From Planctomycetota bacterium (GTDB lineage: Bacteria; Planctomycetota; UBA1135; GCA-002686595): a stretch of DNA of 64,000 nucleotides. The notes below the pieces were generated by a model. It was not told the DNA's origin and made no database searches. It saw nothing but the letters and a program-made list of their open reading frames with translations. The stretch covers positions 36,383 to 100,382 of the forward strand of contig SIAI01000009.1 of NCBI GenBank assembly GCA_009691855.1, read 5' to 3'. A program made the translations under genes and the position numbers. This document shows, piece after piece, positions 1 through 8,409 of this stretch (within the stretch, counting starts at the first letter, position 1; the number at the start of each line of letters is the position of its first letter).

Positions 1-680
1 GCTCCTGCACGCCCTCGTCGAGCCACGCGTCCATCGCCAGCAGCACGCGTTCGCGCGCGCGGAACTCGGCCGCGTCGCCGGTGAACCAGGCCGGCACCGG
101 GATCGACTCGAGCGGAAAGCGCGCGAGCAGGTGCTCGGGCGGATCGTGGGGCACGTGTGGCAGCTCCGGCGCCCACCACACGAAGAACGGGCGCTCCTTG
201 GCGTGCTCGTCGAGCCAGCCGAAGAGATGCTGCTGATCCCAGCGCACGAAGGTCTCGTAGTTGCGGATGGTGTAGTTCGAGAAGCCCATCGCGCGCGCCT
301 CGAACTCCCAGAACTTGCCCTCGCCCACGGTGCCGTAGCCGGCGCGCGAGAGGAGCTTCGGCAGCGCCGTGTCGGGATCGATGTGGTCCGCGCCGACGTT
401 GAAGTACACGCCGTTCTGGTGCGGCCACAGGCCCGAGAGGAGCGACGCCTGCGCCGGTCGGCAGCGCGACATCGGCACGAAGGCCTGCGAGAAGGAGACG
501 CCTTGCTGCGCCAGCGCCGCCAGCGTCGGCATGGGCGCGAGCGGGTGCGCGAAGTGCTCGTAGTCCAGGTCGTCGGCCATGAGCACGACGACGTTCGGGC
601 GCGCGTCGCCGGCCTCGCCGCGCACCGCGAGGCCGAGGCACAGGCCCAGGGGCAGCAGGAATCTCGGCGGGCGGGGCATG
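1..680 (-). CDS. Sulfatase-family protein, N-terminal part (runs off the left edge)
   Basis: Reading leftward from ATG at 680, a signal-peptide-like start (MPRPPRFLLPLGLCLGLAV) is followed by the sulfatase/alkaline-phosphatase fold start PNVVVLMADDLDY, whose Asp36-Asp37 are the usual metal ligands. The active-site segment is MSRCRPAQAS (Cys73). The family consensus for formylglycine formation is C/S-x-P-x-R, but here position +4 is Gln, so maturation is uncertain. The later landmarks GKFWEFEA and WWAPELPHVPHD match arylsulfatase-type sequences. About 226 residues are visible, and the C-terminal half lies outside the window. It closely resembles the second domain of the gene at 12597-15083. 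A secreted sulfatase-like role is inferred; the substrate is unknown. Confidence 0.85.
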
Positions 681-738
681 AAAGGTCGGCGCAGAGTGTA
701 CGAGCGCGCTCCGCTCGGGCAACTTGGGAAGCGCTGCG

Positions 739-1608
739 ATGTTCCGCCTCGGCTACAACACGAACGGCCTCGCGCATCACCGCGTGCTCGACGCGCTCGA
801 GCTCGTCGCCGAGCTCGGCTACGAAGCGCTGTCGATCACGCCCGATGTCGGGCAGCTCGATCCCTTCCGCCTCGATCGCGAGGAGGTCGCGCGCGTGCGT
901 GCACGGGCCGAGGAGCTCGGGCTCGAGCTGACCGTCGAGACCGGCGCGCGCTTCCTGCTCGATCCCGCGAAGAAGCACCGCCCGAACCTGCTCGACGACG
1001 AGCCCGCGGCGCGCGCGCGGCGCGTGGAGCTGCTCGAGCGCCACGTGGACCTCGCCGCCGACCTCGGCGCCACCGTCGTGTCGCTATGGGCCGGCGCGGC
1101 GAGCGCCGGCTCGGTGGGCGATCGGCGCGACGGGACACGCGCGAGCGAGTCCCTGTGGCAGCGCCTGTGCGACGGACTGAAGCCCGTGCTCGTGCGTGCG
1201 CGCGAGCAGGGCGTGCAGCTCGCCTTCGAGCCCGAGCCGGGCATGTTCGTCGAGCGTCCGAGCGGCTTCGAGGAGCTCGCCGATCGACTGGGCGATGCCG
1301 GCGCCGAGCTCGGCCTGTGCCTGGACGTCGGCCACTGCCACGCGACGCGCGACCTGCCGGTCGCCGACGTGATCCGGCGCTACAAGGAGCGCCTCGTGCT
1401 CGTGCAGCTCGACGACTGCAAGACGGGCGAGCACGTGCACCGCATGTTCGGCGAGGGCGACCTCGATCTTCGCGCGACGATGGACGCGCTGCTCGAGATC
1501 GGCTTCGACGGCGTGGCCGCGGTCGAGCTCTCGCGCGACTCGCACCGCGGCCCGGAGGCGGCGCGCGAGGCGCTGGCGAAGCTGCGCAGCGCGTTCGGGA
1601 AGCGCTGA
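739..1608 (+). CDS. Sugar-phosphate isomerase/epimerase-like TIM-barrel protein
   Basis: This is a 289-residue cytoplasmic protein of the xylose-isomerase-like TIM-barrel family (AP endonuclease family 2 fold). Candidate metal ligands typical of the family are visible: Glu in TVETGARF, Glu in AFEPEPG, Asp and His in LDVGHCH, and Glu in AAVELSRDS near the C-terminus. ATG at 739 (MFRLGYNTNG) is preferred because it puts the first beta strand at the N-terminus; a TTG at 724 would add five residues. It starts 58 bp from the divergent sulfatase-like gene. Related proteins isomerise or epimerise sugars or inositol derivatives, but the substrate cannot be told from sequence, and no sugar operon is adjacent. 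Confidence 0.8.
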   Translation: MFRLGYNTNGLAHHRVLDALELVAELGYEALSITPDVGQLDPFRLDREEVARVRARAEELGLELTVETGARFLLDPAKKHRPNLLDDEPAARARRVELLERHVDLAADLGATVVSLWAGAASAGSVGDRRDGTRASESLWQRLCDGLKPVLVRAREQGVQLAFEPEPGMFVERPSGFEELADRLGDAGAELGLCLDVGHCHATRDLPVADVIRRYKERLVLVQLDDCKTGEHVHRMFGEGDLDLRATMDALLEIGFDGVAAVELSRDSHRGPEAAREALAKLRSAFGKR

Positions 1609-1634
1609 ATCGTTCGCCGCAGGGCGTTGCGGAC

Positions 1635-2423
1635 CTACAGCACCCGCTCGAAGTAGTCCTGGGCGAAGTCGACCAGATCCCGCAACCGGAAGAACACGAC
1701 CTCTGCCTCGCCGACCGTCCCGGCTTTCGCTCTACCTGCGGAGAGGTATTGCGCGCCGATGACCGGGAAGTGCGTGTCGTTGTCATCGGCGACGTTCGGC
1801 ACCTCGATCCATTCACGCCGCGCTCCCGCGAGCCGCGGAAAGCGGACCGTCGTGGTGCGACGCTTCGCCACGAGGGACTCGGCGAAGTGCAGCGCCGTGC
1901 AGCGGTTGAAGCCGACGCCGAGCAGCAGGATGCGGCTGTCGAGATCGTGGAGCCTGGCGAACGGCGAGCCCGGGCCCTCGGAGAAGTCGATGGGGTGGTC
2001 GCGCGTGAGCTCTTCGGCCCGCGGGCCTCTGGCACAGACGGACTCCAGCGGATGTTCGCTGCGCAGCGTGCCCGGCCAGTTGCGAAACGCCTCGGGGATC
2101 GCGCCCATCGCGGTGGGGGTCGTCCTGACGTCGAACGGCGGCAGGTTCTCGCGCACCTCGGCGAGCCAGGCCTCCGGAACCCGCGGCTCGCGCCAGGTCG
2201 CCGGATCCGCGCACTGCGGCGTGGCGGCGGGCATCGCCAGGTTTCCATCGGCGCCGACCGCGTCGAGCAGCGCGCGGACGACCGCCGGAGCGCCCCCCAG
2301 CACCCATCCGATGGCGCGGAGCGAGGAGTGCACGACCAGCGTCGTCCCTGGCTCGACTCCGATCTCCGTGAGATCTCGACGAAGGCCCCGCTCGGTGATG
2401 GGTTTTCGTTCGAGGGTCGGCAA
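1635..2423 (-). CDS. AAC(3)-family N-acetyltransferase
   Basis: The product belongs to the aminoglycoside 3-N-acetyltransferase (AAC(3)) family, which transfers acetyl from acetyl-CoA to an amine. Family landmarks are the early VVHSSLRAIG segment, TAMGAIPEAFR and RSEHPLESVCARG, and GVGFNRCTALHFAE near the C-terminus. No ATG lies near the domain start. A TTG at 2423 gives about 262 residues, which fits the family length; the open frame continues upstream without conserved sequence, so the start is uncertain. Many chromosomal members act on metabolites such as antibiotic precursors rather than giving resistance, so a resistance role should not be assumed. It is convergent with the isomerase gene, with 26 bp between the stops. 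Confidence 0.82.
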   Translation of the reverse strand: MPTLERKPITERGLRRDLTEIGVEPGTTLVVHSSLRAIGWVLGGAPAVVRALLDAVGADGNLAMPAATPQCADPATWREPRVPEAWLAEVRENLPPFDVRTTPTAMGAIPEAFRNWPGTLRSEHPLESVCARGPRAEELTRDHPIDFSEGPGSPFARLHDLDSRILLLGVGFNRCTALHFAESLVAKRRTTTVRFPRLAGARREWIEVPNVADDNDTHFPVIGAQYLSAGRAKAGTVGEAEVVFFRLRDLVDFAQDYFERVL

Positions 2424-2660
2424 GGTTGAACTCGGCGCCTGCGCTGATTCTACGCGCCTGAACCGCCCACGACCCTCAGGCCCAGAGGCGGCGTGTGCCC
2501 GAGCTCGGCCATCGAGGGCACGACCGGCAACCTCCGAGCTCGCCCGCAGCTTGAGGCGCGACGGCGCTCGAGTTTCTTTTGGCCGGGACCAACGGACCGC
2601 CCGCCCCGTGCATCCCTTCCCTCGGGCATGCCTGATCCGGCAGCCCAGGAGGCTCCACAG

Positions 2661-3848
2661 ATGTCCATGGCTCGCTGTTCTTGGTTCTTCGTCCTCGTTC
2701 CGCTCGTCGCGTCCTCGCTGCCGGAGGCTCAGGCCCAGAGCCGGGCCGTCAGGCGCTACTCCGGATCGATGACGAGCGTCCATGTCGATCTGGCGACTGG
2801 CACCGTGTCCAGGGGCCCCGCGATCAGGAATCGGGCCGCCAGCACCATCGCCGACTTCGCCAACATCGACCTGGGCGGTTTCGTCAGCGTGGACACGGGC
2901 TCGGGTCTCTGCGAGTGGTTCGATGCCGGCACGAAGGGGTTCGCGGGGAACCAGAGCGACCTCATGACGAAGATCACGTTCGCGTACTGCAGCTCGAAGC
3001 TGAGCGTGTCTTCCGGCGGCCCGGGCGGTTCGGTGCGGCTCGGCTTCTACGAGGGATACACGCTCGGCGGAGGCGCCCCGAACACGACGGTGGCCGTCCT
3101 CACGCTGACCGGCCTGCCCGCAAACACCGCGAGCAGCTCGTTCTTCGGCGGCTTCAAGTGCTACTTCACCGAGGTGTCCTTCGCTTCCTTGGTGCCCTTC
3201 GCGGACGGTCCGATCGGCTACTCGTGGCGCTTCATGGACGTGGGCACGGACGGACGCCTCGCGGGTACGTGGCCGTTCCTGTCCTGCGTGACGAGCTGCT
3301 CCGGCATCGGGCCGGACGGTCAGGGGATGACGAACGTGATCGACAGGTACTGTCCGCCGGGCACGCTGCAATCGACGTTCACGTTCGGCACGACCAACGG
3401 CTCGTTCACCTCGATCGCGATGGAGATCGGCGAGGTGACCGACGCCCCCGCCACGGTCGTCCCGTACAACGCGACCCTGACTCCCAACCCGGACCAGCTC
3501 GCAGCCGGGCCGGCGATCGTCGGCACCCTGCACACCTACAACCTCGCCCGGGGCGTGCCCTCGGGGCCCGGCGCCTTCGTGATCAACGTGCGCCCGTACC
3601 GGGTCGCGCTCGCGAACGGCGTCCAGGGACCGCCGCCGCTCCCCGTCGGTGCCGGGGGCCGGATCCTGATCTCCGGTCCGCGGTTCACGTCCCTCTTCGG
3701 CGTGCACGACGGGATGGTCGGGAGCGTGGGCTCCGTCATCCCCCCGAGCTTCAGCCTCGTGTGCCTCCACTTCGCCGCGCAGGCGACGGTGATCGGGAAC
3801 GGGGTGCGCGTGAGCTCGGCGGTAGAGGGCACCAGCGGGACCTACTGA
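2661..3848 (+). CDS. Secreted protein of unknown function
   Basis: I do not recognise a family. ATG at 2661 follows an AGGAGG ribosome-binding site and opens a clear signal peptide (MSMARCSWFFVLVPLVASS) with probable cleavage after EAQAQ-A-type residues. The mature part, about 370 residues, is rich in Gly, Ser and Thr, has scattered cysteines (for example PFLSCVTSCSG and RYCPPGT) and looks all-beta. The final 150 residues contain PFLSCVTSC, NPDQLAAGPAIVGT and VGAGGRILISGPRFTS. It is probably an exported or cell-surface protein. It diverges from the AAC(3) gene across a 237-bp gap that should hold both promoters. Confidence 0.75.
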   Translation: MSMARCSWFFVLVPLVASSLPEAQAQSRAVRRYSGSMTSVHVDLATGTVSRGPAIRNRAASTIADFANIDLGGFVSVDTGSGLCEWFDAGTKGFAGNQSDLMTKITFAYCSSKLSVSSGGPGGSVRLGFYEGYTLGGGAPNTTVAVLTLTGLPANTASSSFFGGFKCYFTEVSFASLVPFADGPIGYSWRFMDVGTDGRLAGTWPFLSCVTSCSGIGPDGQGMTNVIDRYCPPGTLQSTFTFGTTNGSFTSIAMEIGEVTDAPATVVPYNATLTPNPDQLAAGPAIVGTLHTYNLARGVPSGPGAFVINVRPYRVALANGVQGPPPLPVGAGGRILISGPRFTSLFGVHDGMVGSVGSVIPPSFSLVCLHFAAQATVIGNGVRVSSAVEGTSGTY

Positions 3849-3923
3849 GCGCCCGGCTCGGCGAGGCGCCGAAAACCGGCGGCGCGAGTCGGATTGGATC
3901 CTGTAGAACCCCATCCAACCGAC

Positions 3924-5177
3924 ATGCTCGCGCTCACCCTTCTGCTCACGCCGCTTCCGCTCCAGACCGCGCCGGTCCAGGGCTCGTACCCGGGCAAGGC
4001 CATCCTCGACGCGCTCCAGGCCGGCCACTACCTCGCCGCACTCGTCGAAGCCGAGCGCACGAGCGAGGACGACGAGCTGCGCGACTTCTACGGCCTGACG
4101 CAGTCCTACGTCGGCCAGGAGCAGGAGATGCTCGTGACCTTCGACGCGATGGGCGCCGAGCGCCAGGCCGAGCTCGCGCACTCGCCGCTCGAAGACGCGG
4201 CGGCGCTCGACGCGATTCCGGCCATCGTGGCCGCGGCCAAGGGGCGCCAGATCGTGATCCTGAACGAGTCGCACCATATGGCGCGCAACCGCGCCTTCGC
4301 GCTCGAGCTCGCGCGCGCGCTGCGCGTCGAGGGCTTCGACACCTTCGCGGCCGAGACCTTCGGCGACGTCGCGAAGACGGTCGCGCTGGGCTATCCGACC
4401 TGGGACACGGGCTTCTACACCGCTGAACCCGTGTTCGGCGAGCTGGTGCGCGGCGTGCTCGAGCTCGGCTACACGCCGGTCGCCTACGAGGCCCAGGCGC
4501 GTGCTCCGGGCGGCGACGTGACGGAGCGCATCAAGCGGCGCGAGATCGAGCAGGCGCAGAACCTGTTCGAACGCGTGTTCCAGAAGAACCCGCAGGCGCG
4601 CCTGTTCGCCTACGTCGGCTACTCGCACGCCACCGAGGACTGGCAGACGCTGAGCGACGGCAGCGAGCTCGCCTGGATGGCTGCGCGCCTGGCGAAGCTC
4701 ACCGGAATCGACCCGTTGACGATCGATCAAACCGTGGGCTTGGCGCGCTCGGAACCCGCCTTCGAGAACCCGCACTGGCGCCGCGCCGAGGAGCGCGGCC
4801 TGCTCACCGGGCCACGCGTCTTCCGCCTCGCCGCCGGCGCCTTCTTCACCACCGGCAACTTCGCGAACAAGGTGGACATGCAGGTGTTTCACCCGCGCTC
4901 GACGGAGCGCTACGGCCGACCCGACTGGCTCGCAGCGGGGCGCACCGCCGTGCCGCTGCCGAAGGAGCTCGCCGGCGAGCTCGCGAAGGGCGAGCGCCTG
5001 CTGGTGCAGGCCTTCCACGCCGACGAAGGGCCGGACGCGATTCCCGCCGATCAGTTCGTCGTTCAGGGTGATCCGATCCTGCCGCGCCTCCTCTTGCGCA
5101 AGGGCGAGTATCGCCTGGTGCTGCAGGATGCAGTGGGCAAGGAACGGCTGCGCCTCGAGGGCGTGCGCGTCGAGTAG
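3924..5177 (+). CDS. Exported protein with a putative TIKI/erythromycin-esterase-like core
   Basis: This 417-residue protein starts at ATG 3924, giving a hydrophobic leader (MLALTLLLTPLPLQ); a TTG at 3894 is an alternative. The centre contains IVILNESHHMARNR, then FDTFAAETFGD, VAYEAQ and FAYVGYSHATED. This spacing of a Glu-Ser-His-His start, an acidic AAETF segment and a late His-containing GYSHA segment recalls the ChaN/TraB/erythromycin-esterase (TIKI) superfamily, which uses conserved Glu and His residues. The match rests on motifs and fold order only. The C-terminal about 120 residues look like a small beta domain. Function is unknown; an envelope hydrolase is one possibility. Confidence 0.6.
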   Translation: MLALTLLLTPLPLQTAPVQGSYPGKAILDALQAGHYLAALVEAERTSEDDELRDFYGLTQSYVGQEQEMLVTFDAMGAERQAELAHSPLEDAAALDAIPAIVAAAKGRQIVILNESHHMARNRAFALELARALRVEGFDTFAAETFGDVAKTVALGYPTWDTGFYTAEPVFGELVRGVLELGYTPVAYEAQARAPGGDVTERIKRREIEQAQNLFERVFQKNPQARLFAYVGYSHATEDWQTLSDGSELAWMAARLAKLTGIDPLTIDQTVGLARSEPAFENPHWRRAEERGLLTGPRVFRLAAGAFFTTGNFANKVDMQVFHPRSTERYGRPDWLAAGRTAVPLPKELAGELAKGERLLVQAFHADEGPDAIPADQFVVQGDPILPRLLLRKGEYRLVLQDAVGKERLRLEGVRVE

Positions 5178-5184
5178 AAACGCA

Positions 5185-5204
5185 GGGGGCTTGCGCGGGC
5201 CCCC
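5185..5204 (+). terminator. GC-rich hairpin after the 3924-5177 gene
   Basis: GGGGGC (5185-5190) pairs with GCCCCC (5199-5204) across an 8-nt loop, starting 8 nt past the stop codon. There is no T tract. A second hairpin, AGCGGACG / CGTCCGCT with a two-base centre, lies at 5231-5248, between this point and the next gene. Confidence 0.4.
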
Positions 5205-5278
5205 GGCGCGACTCCACAGTGGCGCCCCGCAGCGGACGTGCGTCCGCTGATCCGCTCGCCATCCCAGGAGGGCTTCGC

Positions 5279-5533
5279 GTGGCAGAACCATTGGCCGACG
5301 ACCGGCGCCTGTGTCCGACTCGCGTCGGCGGCGCGCATTCGCTCATCGCGCACTGGATCACGCCGGCGACGTGCTTCGAGCGCCAACGCAGCAGCTATCA
5401 CAAGTGCTTCAGTTGCCAGTACCGCGGGCTCGCGGCCGACGTGCGGTTGCCGCAGCCCGCGCGCTCGGGGGCTGTCCCGTTGGAGACGGCCCCGGTCAAG
5501 GTCAAGCGCAAGAAGGCCACGAAGGGCGCGTAG
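5279..5533 (+). CDS. Small cysteine-rich protein, possible zinc-binding
   Basis: This 84-residue protein starts with GTG at 5279, chosen because an AGGAGG ribosome-binding site sits 7 nt upstream. The GTG at 5219 has no comparable site. Cys12, Cys32 and the pair in YHKCFSCQYRG (Cys43, Cys46) could form a four-Cys zinc site. The C-terminus is basic (KVKRKKATKGA). No signal peptide or membrane segment is visible, so a cytoplasmic nucleic-acid- or protein-binding role is possible. I do not recognise the family. It is convergent with the sigma-fusion gene, with a 27-bp gap. Confidence 0.6.
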   Translation: MAEPLADDRRLCPTRVGGAHSLIAHWITPATCFERQRSSYHKCFSCQYRGLAADVRLPQPARSGAVPLETAPVKVKRKKATKGA

Positions 5534-5560
5534 CGCACGACGTTGCGAGCTCGCCGCCGC

Positions 5561-8284
5561 TCAGCGCGGCTCCCCGACGACCGACTCGGAGTGACACGAG
5601 CTGCACTGGAACGGCTGCGCATCCTGCTCCCCGAGCGCGACCGGCGTGGGGCGGATCTCGAGCGCGTCAGGCTTGGCCCGGAGCGTCAACGCGCTGGCCG
5701 CGGCGCTCGTGATCTCCAGGGACGCCTCGGCGCGATGTTCGGAGCCGGTGCGCGCGCACAGGACGTAGGCGCCGGCGCGCAGCGGCACGGCGGCGGTGCC
5801 GAGCGGGTCCTGGGCCTCGACGCGCCCGAACACGCCGGAGTGCGCGCTCCACAACGAGCTCGAGACGCGCTGCCCCGCGTCGCCCATGGGATCCAGGTCG
5901 AGCAGCGCCACGCCGGGTGCGGCGAAGCGCTCGGCGCCGAGTTCGAGGTCGTCCTCGAGCCAGGTCGTGCCGAGGTCGCGCCAGCCGAGCGGCCCGCCAA
6001 GCTCGAGGCGATAGGCGCCCGGCGAAAGCCCTGTGACCTTCAGGGCGCCCTGTTCGTCGGCGCTCGCCACCAGCGCACCGCGTCCGGAGTCGGCGTGCCA
6101 TACGCGCAGCTCCGCGCCCGCGAGCGGCGCGCCGCGCGGGTCGAGCGCGACGACCTTCAGCGTGTGCAGCGCGGTCTCTTGCGGAGCGAGCACGAGCTCG
6201 CCCAGCTCCGTGCGCGCGTACACCGGGCGCACGACGCGCAGCGGCAGCAGGCTGGGCGGTTCCATCGAGTAGACGTGCAGCTCGTACGCCCCCGAGGGCA
6301 CGTTGGGGATCGCGAAGCGGCCGTCCTCGTTCGTCAGCGTCGAGTCGCTCCACAGGTAGGACGAGCTCGCGCTCCACAGCTCGACGCGCAGGCCGACGAG
6401 GCCTTTCTTCTCGGCCGAGAGCACGCGCCCCGAGACCTCGTCGCCGCGCTCGAGCAGCGGATTCCAGGCGAGGTCCTGGTCGCCGACGAGCGTGACGCGC
6501 TCCTCCGCCCGGCCCAGGTCGCCGCCGCCGGCGCGCAGACGCACCTCGCCCGCGGGGATGTCGGTGAGCGCGAAGACGCCGCTCTCGTCGCTGACGGCGC
6601 TCTGCGTGTACGCGCGACCCGGCGGCCCCCAGCCGACCTCGACTCCGGCGAGGGCGTCGCCCGAGGCGTCGCGCACGAGGCCGTGCACGCGCGCGAGCGG
6701 CGCAGGTTCGTCGGCCGGCGACATGCCCGCGTCGATGGCCTGCCGCGTCACGTCGAAGTTGAGGGCTCCTTCGAAGCTGAGCGGCCACAGTTCCGTGTCC
6801 ACTTGGAAGAAGTGGCCGGCCACGAGGGACGCGTCAGGGGTTTCCACGGGCGCCTCCGAGATGTCCAACGGGCGCTCGCAGATGCGCGCCGGCGGCGGAT
6901 CGATGAACTGCGACACTCCACGGGCGGTGAGGAGCATCTCGGGCGCACGCTCGAGCGGCCCCGAGCCCGAGAGGCTCAGGCGACCGGACAGCGCCCGCAC
7001 GGCCTCGTGAAAGACCGGATCAGGCGTGGATCCGTAGCGGTTCGTGAAGCGGACCTGCAACGACCCGCTCGACGAGTCGCCCACGAACAGCTGGACCTCT
7101 TGCGTGCGGCTGCCGCGCAGTCCGACATCGACCTCGAGCGGCTGGCTGGCGACGAGGTGCACGTCGCACAGGCCGAGCTCGTTTCCGCCGCCGTCGTCCA
7201 CCGTGAAGGCGCAGTCGAGCGTCGGCCGCCGGCCCTCGAACGCGATCGTGAAGCGGCCCGCGTCGTCGGTCGTGGCCGCGCGGTTGATGGGGAACAGGCG
7301 CGGCGCGAGGAACACGCGCGCGCCGACGAGCGGCAGGTCGCGCGCGTCGCGTACCTGGCCGTGGACGATGTAGCGATAGGAGGCTTCGGGCGGAAAGACC
7401 TCGAGCGCGGTGGGCTCTTGCGTGCTCGGGAGCGCCTCGCGCTGCGCATCGCCGGCCGGCGCATCGGCGGCCGCGAGGCCGGCGCCCGGCGCCGCTCCGT
7501 TTGCCGCCAACACGGGACCCGCGCCGCGCTCCGGGGTCGTCGCCACCGCGGACGCGCTCGTGCGCGGCGGCTCGCCGTCGTGATTCCACCACCACAGCGC
7601 GCCGCCCGCGAGGAGCGCCGCCACCACCACCGCTTTCAGCTCGAGTCCCATCAGTGCTCCGATCGTCGAGGCCGTGGAACCCGCCGCCGCTGCGCCGCCG
7701 ATCACCAGGCTCGGCGCGGACGAGCCCGCCAGCGCGGACAAGGCGCGCGTGCGCCTCGTGTCGTCGCCGGCGAACTCGCGGCCGAGCTTGGCGCGCAGCT
7801 TCTCGAGCCCACGCGCGAGGCGGCTCTTCACCGTCGCGAGCGGCTCGCCGAGCTCGAGCGCGATCTCGTTCGGCGTGCGCTCCTCGAAGTAGCGCAGGAG
7901 CAGCGCGGTCTTGAACGGCTCCTCCAGCGCCAGCAAGGCCGCGGTCACCGCGCGCAGCGCTTCCTCGCGCTCGAGGTTGCGCTGCTGCAGGGCCTCGAGC
8001 CGCTCGGGCAACGCCGCGCGCTTCTCGCGCGAGCGCAGCCGTTGCTCGCCGCGCTTGCGGCGCAGCGCGAGGTGCTTCGTCACCGTTCCGAGCCAGGCCG
8101 AGACGCGCTCGGGGAGCGCGCGCGGTCGCTCGAGGCACGCGAGCCAGGTCTCCTGCACGACGTCCTCGGCCGCGTGCGCGTCGCCCAGCAGCGAGCACGC
8201 CAGACCGCGCAGGGCGCGGCCCTGCTGGCCGAGGACTTCGGGCGTGAGGTCGAACTCGCGGAACACGGGGCGTTGCGGGTCCAT
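5561..8284 (-). CDS. Membrane-anchored ECF sigma factor fused to beta-sandwich repeats, with C-terminal CxxCH
   Basis: This is a 907-residue fusion. Residues 20-60 are sigma-70 region 2 (AAEDVVQETWLA) and residues 118-168 are region 4 (helix-turn-helix ERTPNEIALELGEPLATVKS). After a linker comes one transmembrane segment at about 214-233 ending in WWWN, followed by about 670 residues predicted to be outside the cytoplasm. These include several carboxypeptidase-regulatory-like beta-sandwich repeats, with recurring patterns such as VHGLVRDASGDALAGVEV and GRVLSAEKKGLVGLRVEL. The last residues are QCSSCHSESVVGEPR, a CxxCH haem-c attachment motif at 894-898. ATG 8284 is preceded by GGAAGGG. No separate anti-sigma gene adjoins, so the outer part may itself regulate sigma activity (inference). 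Confidence 0.88.
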   Translation of the reverse strand: MDPQRPVFREFDLTPEVLGQQGRALRGLACSLLGDAHAAEDVVQETWLACLERPRALPERVSAWLGTVTKHLALRRKRGEQRLRSREKRAALPERLEALQQRNLEREEALRAVTAALLALEEPFKTALLLRYFEERTPNEIALELGEPLATVKSRLARGLEKLRAKLGREFAGDDTRRTRALSALAGSSAPSLVIGGAAAAGSTASTIGALMGLELKAVVVAALLAGGALWWWNHDGEPPRTSASAVATTPERGAGPVLAANGAAPGAGLAAADAPAGDAQREALPSTQEPTALEVFPPEASYRYIVHGQVRDARDLPLVGARVFLAPRLFPINRAATTDDAGRFTIAFEGRRPTLDCAFTVDDGGGNELGLCDVHLVASQPLEVDVGLRGSRTQEVQLFVGDSSSGSLQVRFTNRYGSTPDPVFHEAVRALSGRLSLSGSGPLERAPEMLLTARGVSQFIDPPPARICERPLDISEAPVETPDASLVAGHFFQVDTELWPLSFEGALNFDVTRQAIDAGMSPADEPAPLARVHGLVRDASGDALAGVEVGWGPPGRAYTQSAVSDESGVFALTDIPAGEVRLRAGGGDLGRAEERVTLVGDQDLAWNPLLERGDEVSGRVLSAEKKGLVGLRVELWSASSSYLWSDSTLTNEDGRFAIPNVPSGAYELHVYSMEPPSLLPLRVVRPVYARTELGELVLAPQETALHTLKVVALDPRGAPLAGAELRVWHADSGRGALVASADEQGALKVTGLSPGAYRLELGGPLGWRDLGTTWLEDDLELGAERFAAPGVALLDLDPMGDAGQRVSSSLWSAHSGVFGRVEAQDPLGTAAVPLRAGAYVLCARTGSEHRAEASLEITSAAASALTLRAKPDALEIRPTPVALGEQDAQPFQCSSCHSESVVGEPR

Positions 8285-8409
8285 TCTTGCCCTTCCGGGC
8301 CCGCCGCGGCGCCGCAGGATGCACGAAAGACGCGGAAAGTGAGTCCCTGGGCGGGCAGCTCGGGGCGGCCGATGGAGCTCGGCGTTCAACCCCCGAGAGG
8401 ATCGGTTCG

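Noticed and set aside
131..931. 266-residue plus-strand frame at the left edge
   Set aside because: It is antisense to the truncated sulfatase-like gene, whose minus-strand reading has clear family motifs.
1635..5291. 1218-residue open frame on the minus strand
   Set aside because: Only its 3' end (1635-2423) resembles a protein family. The rest lies antisense to two plus-strand genes with signal peptides, and stop codons are rare in such GC-rich DNA.
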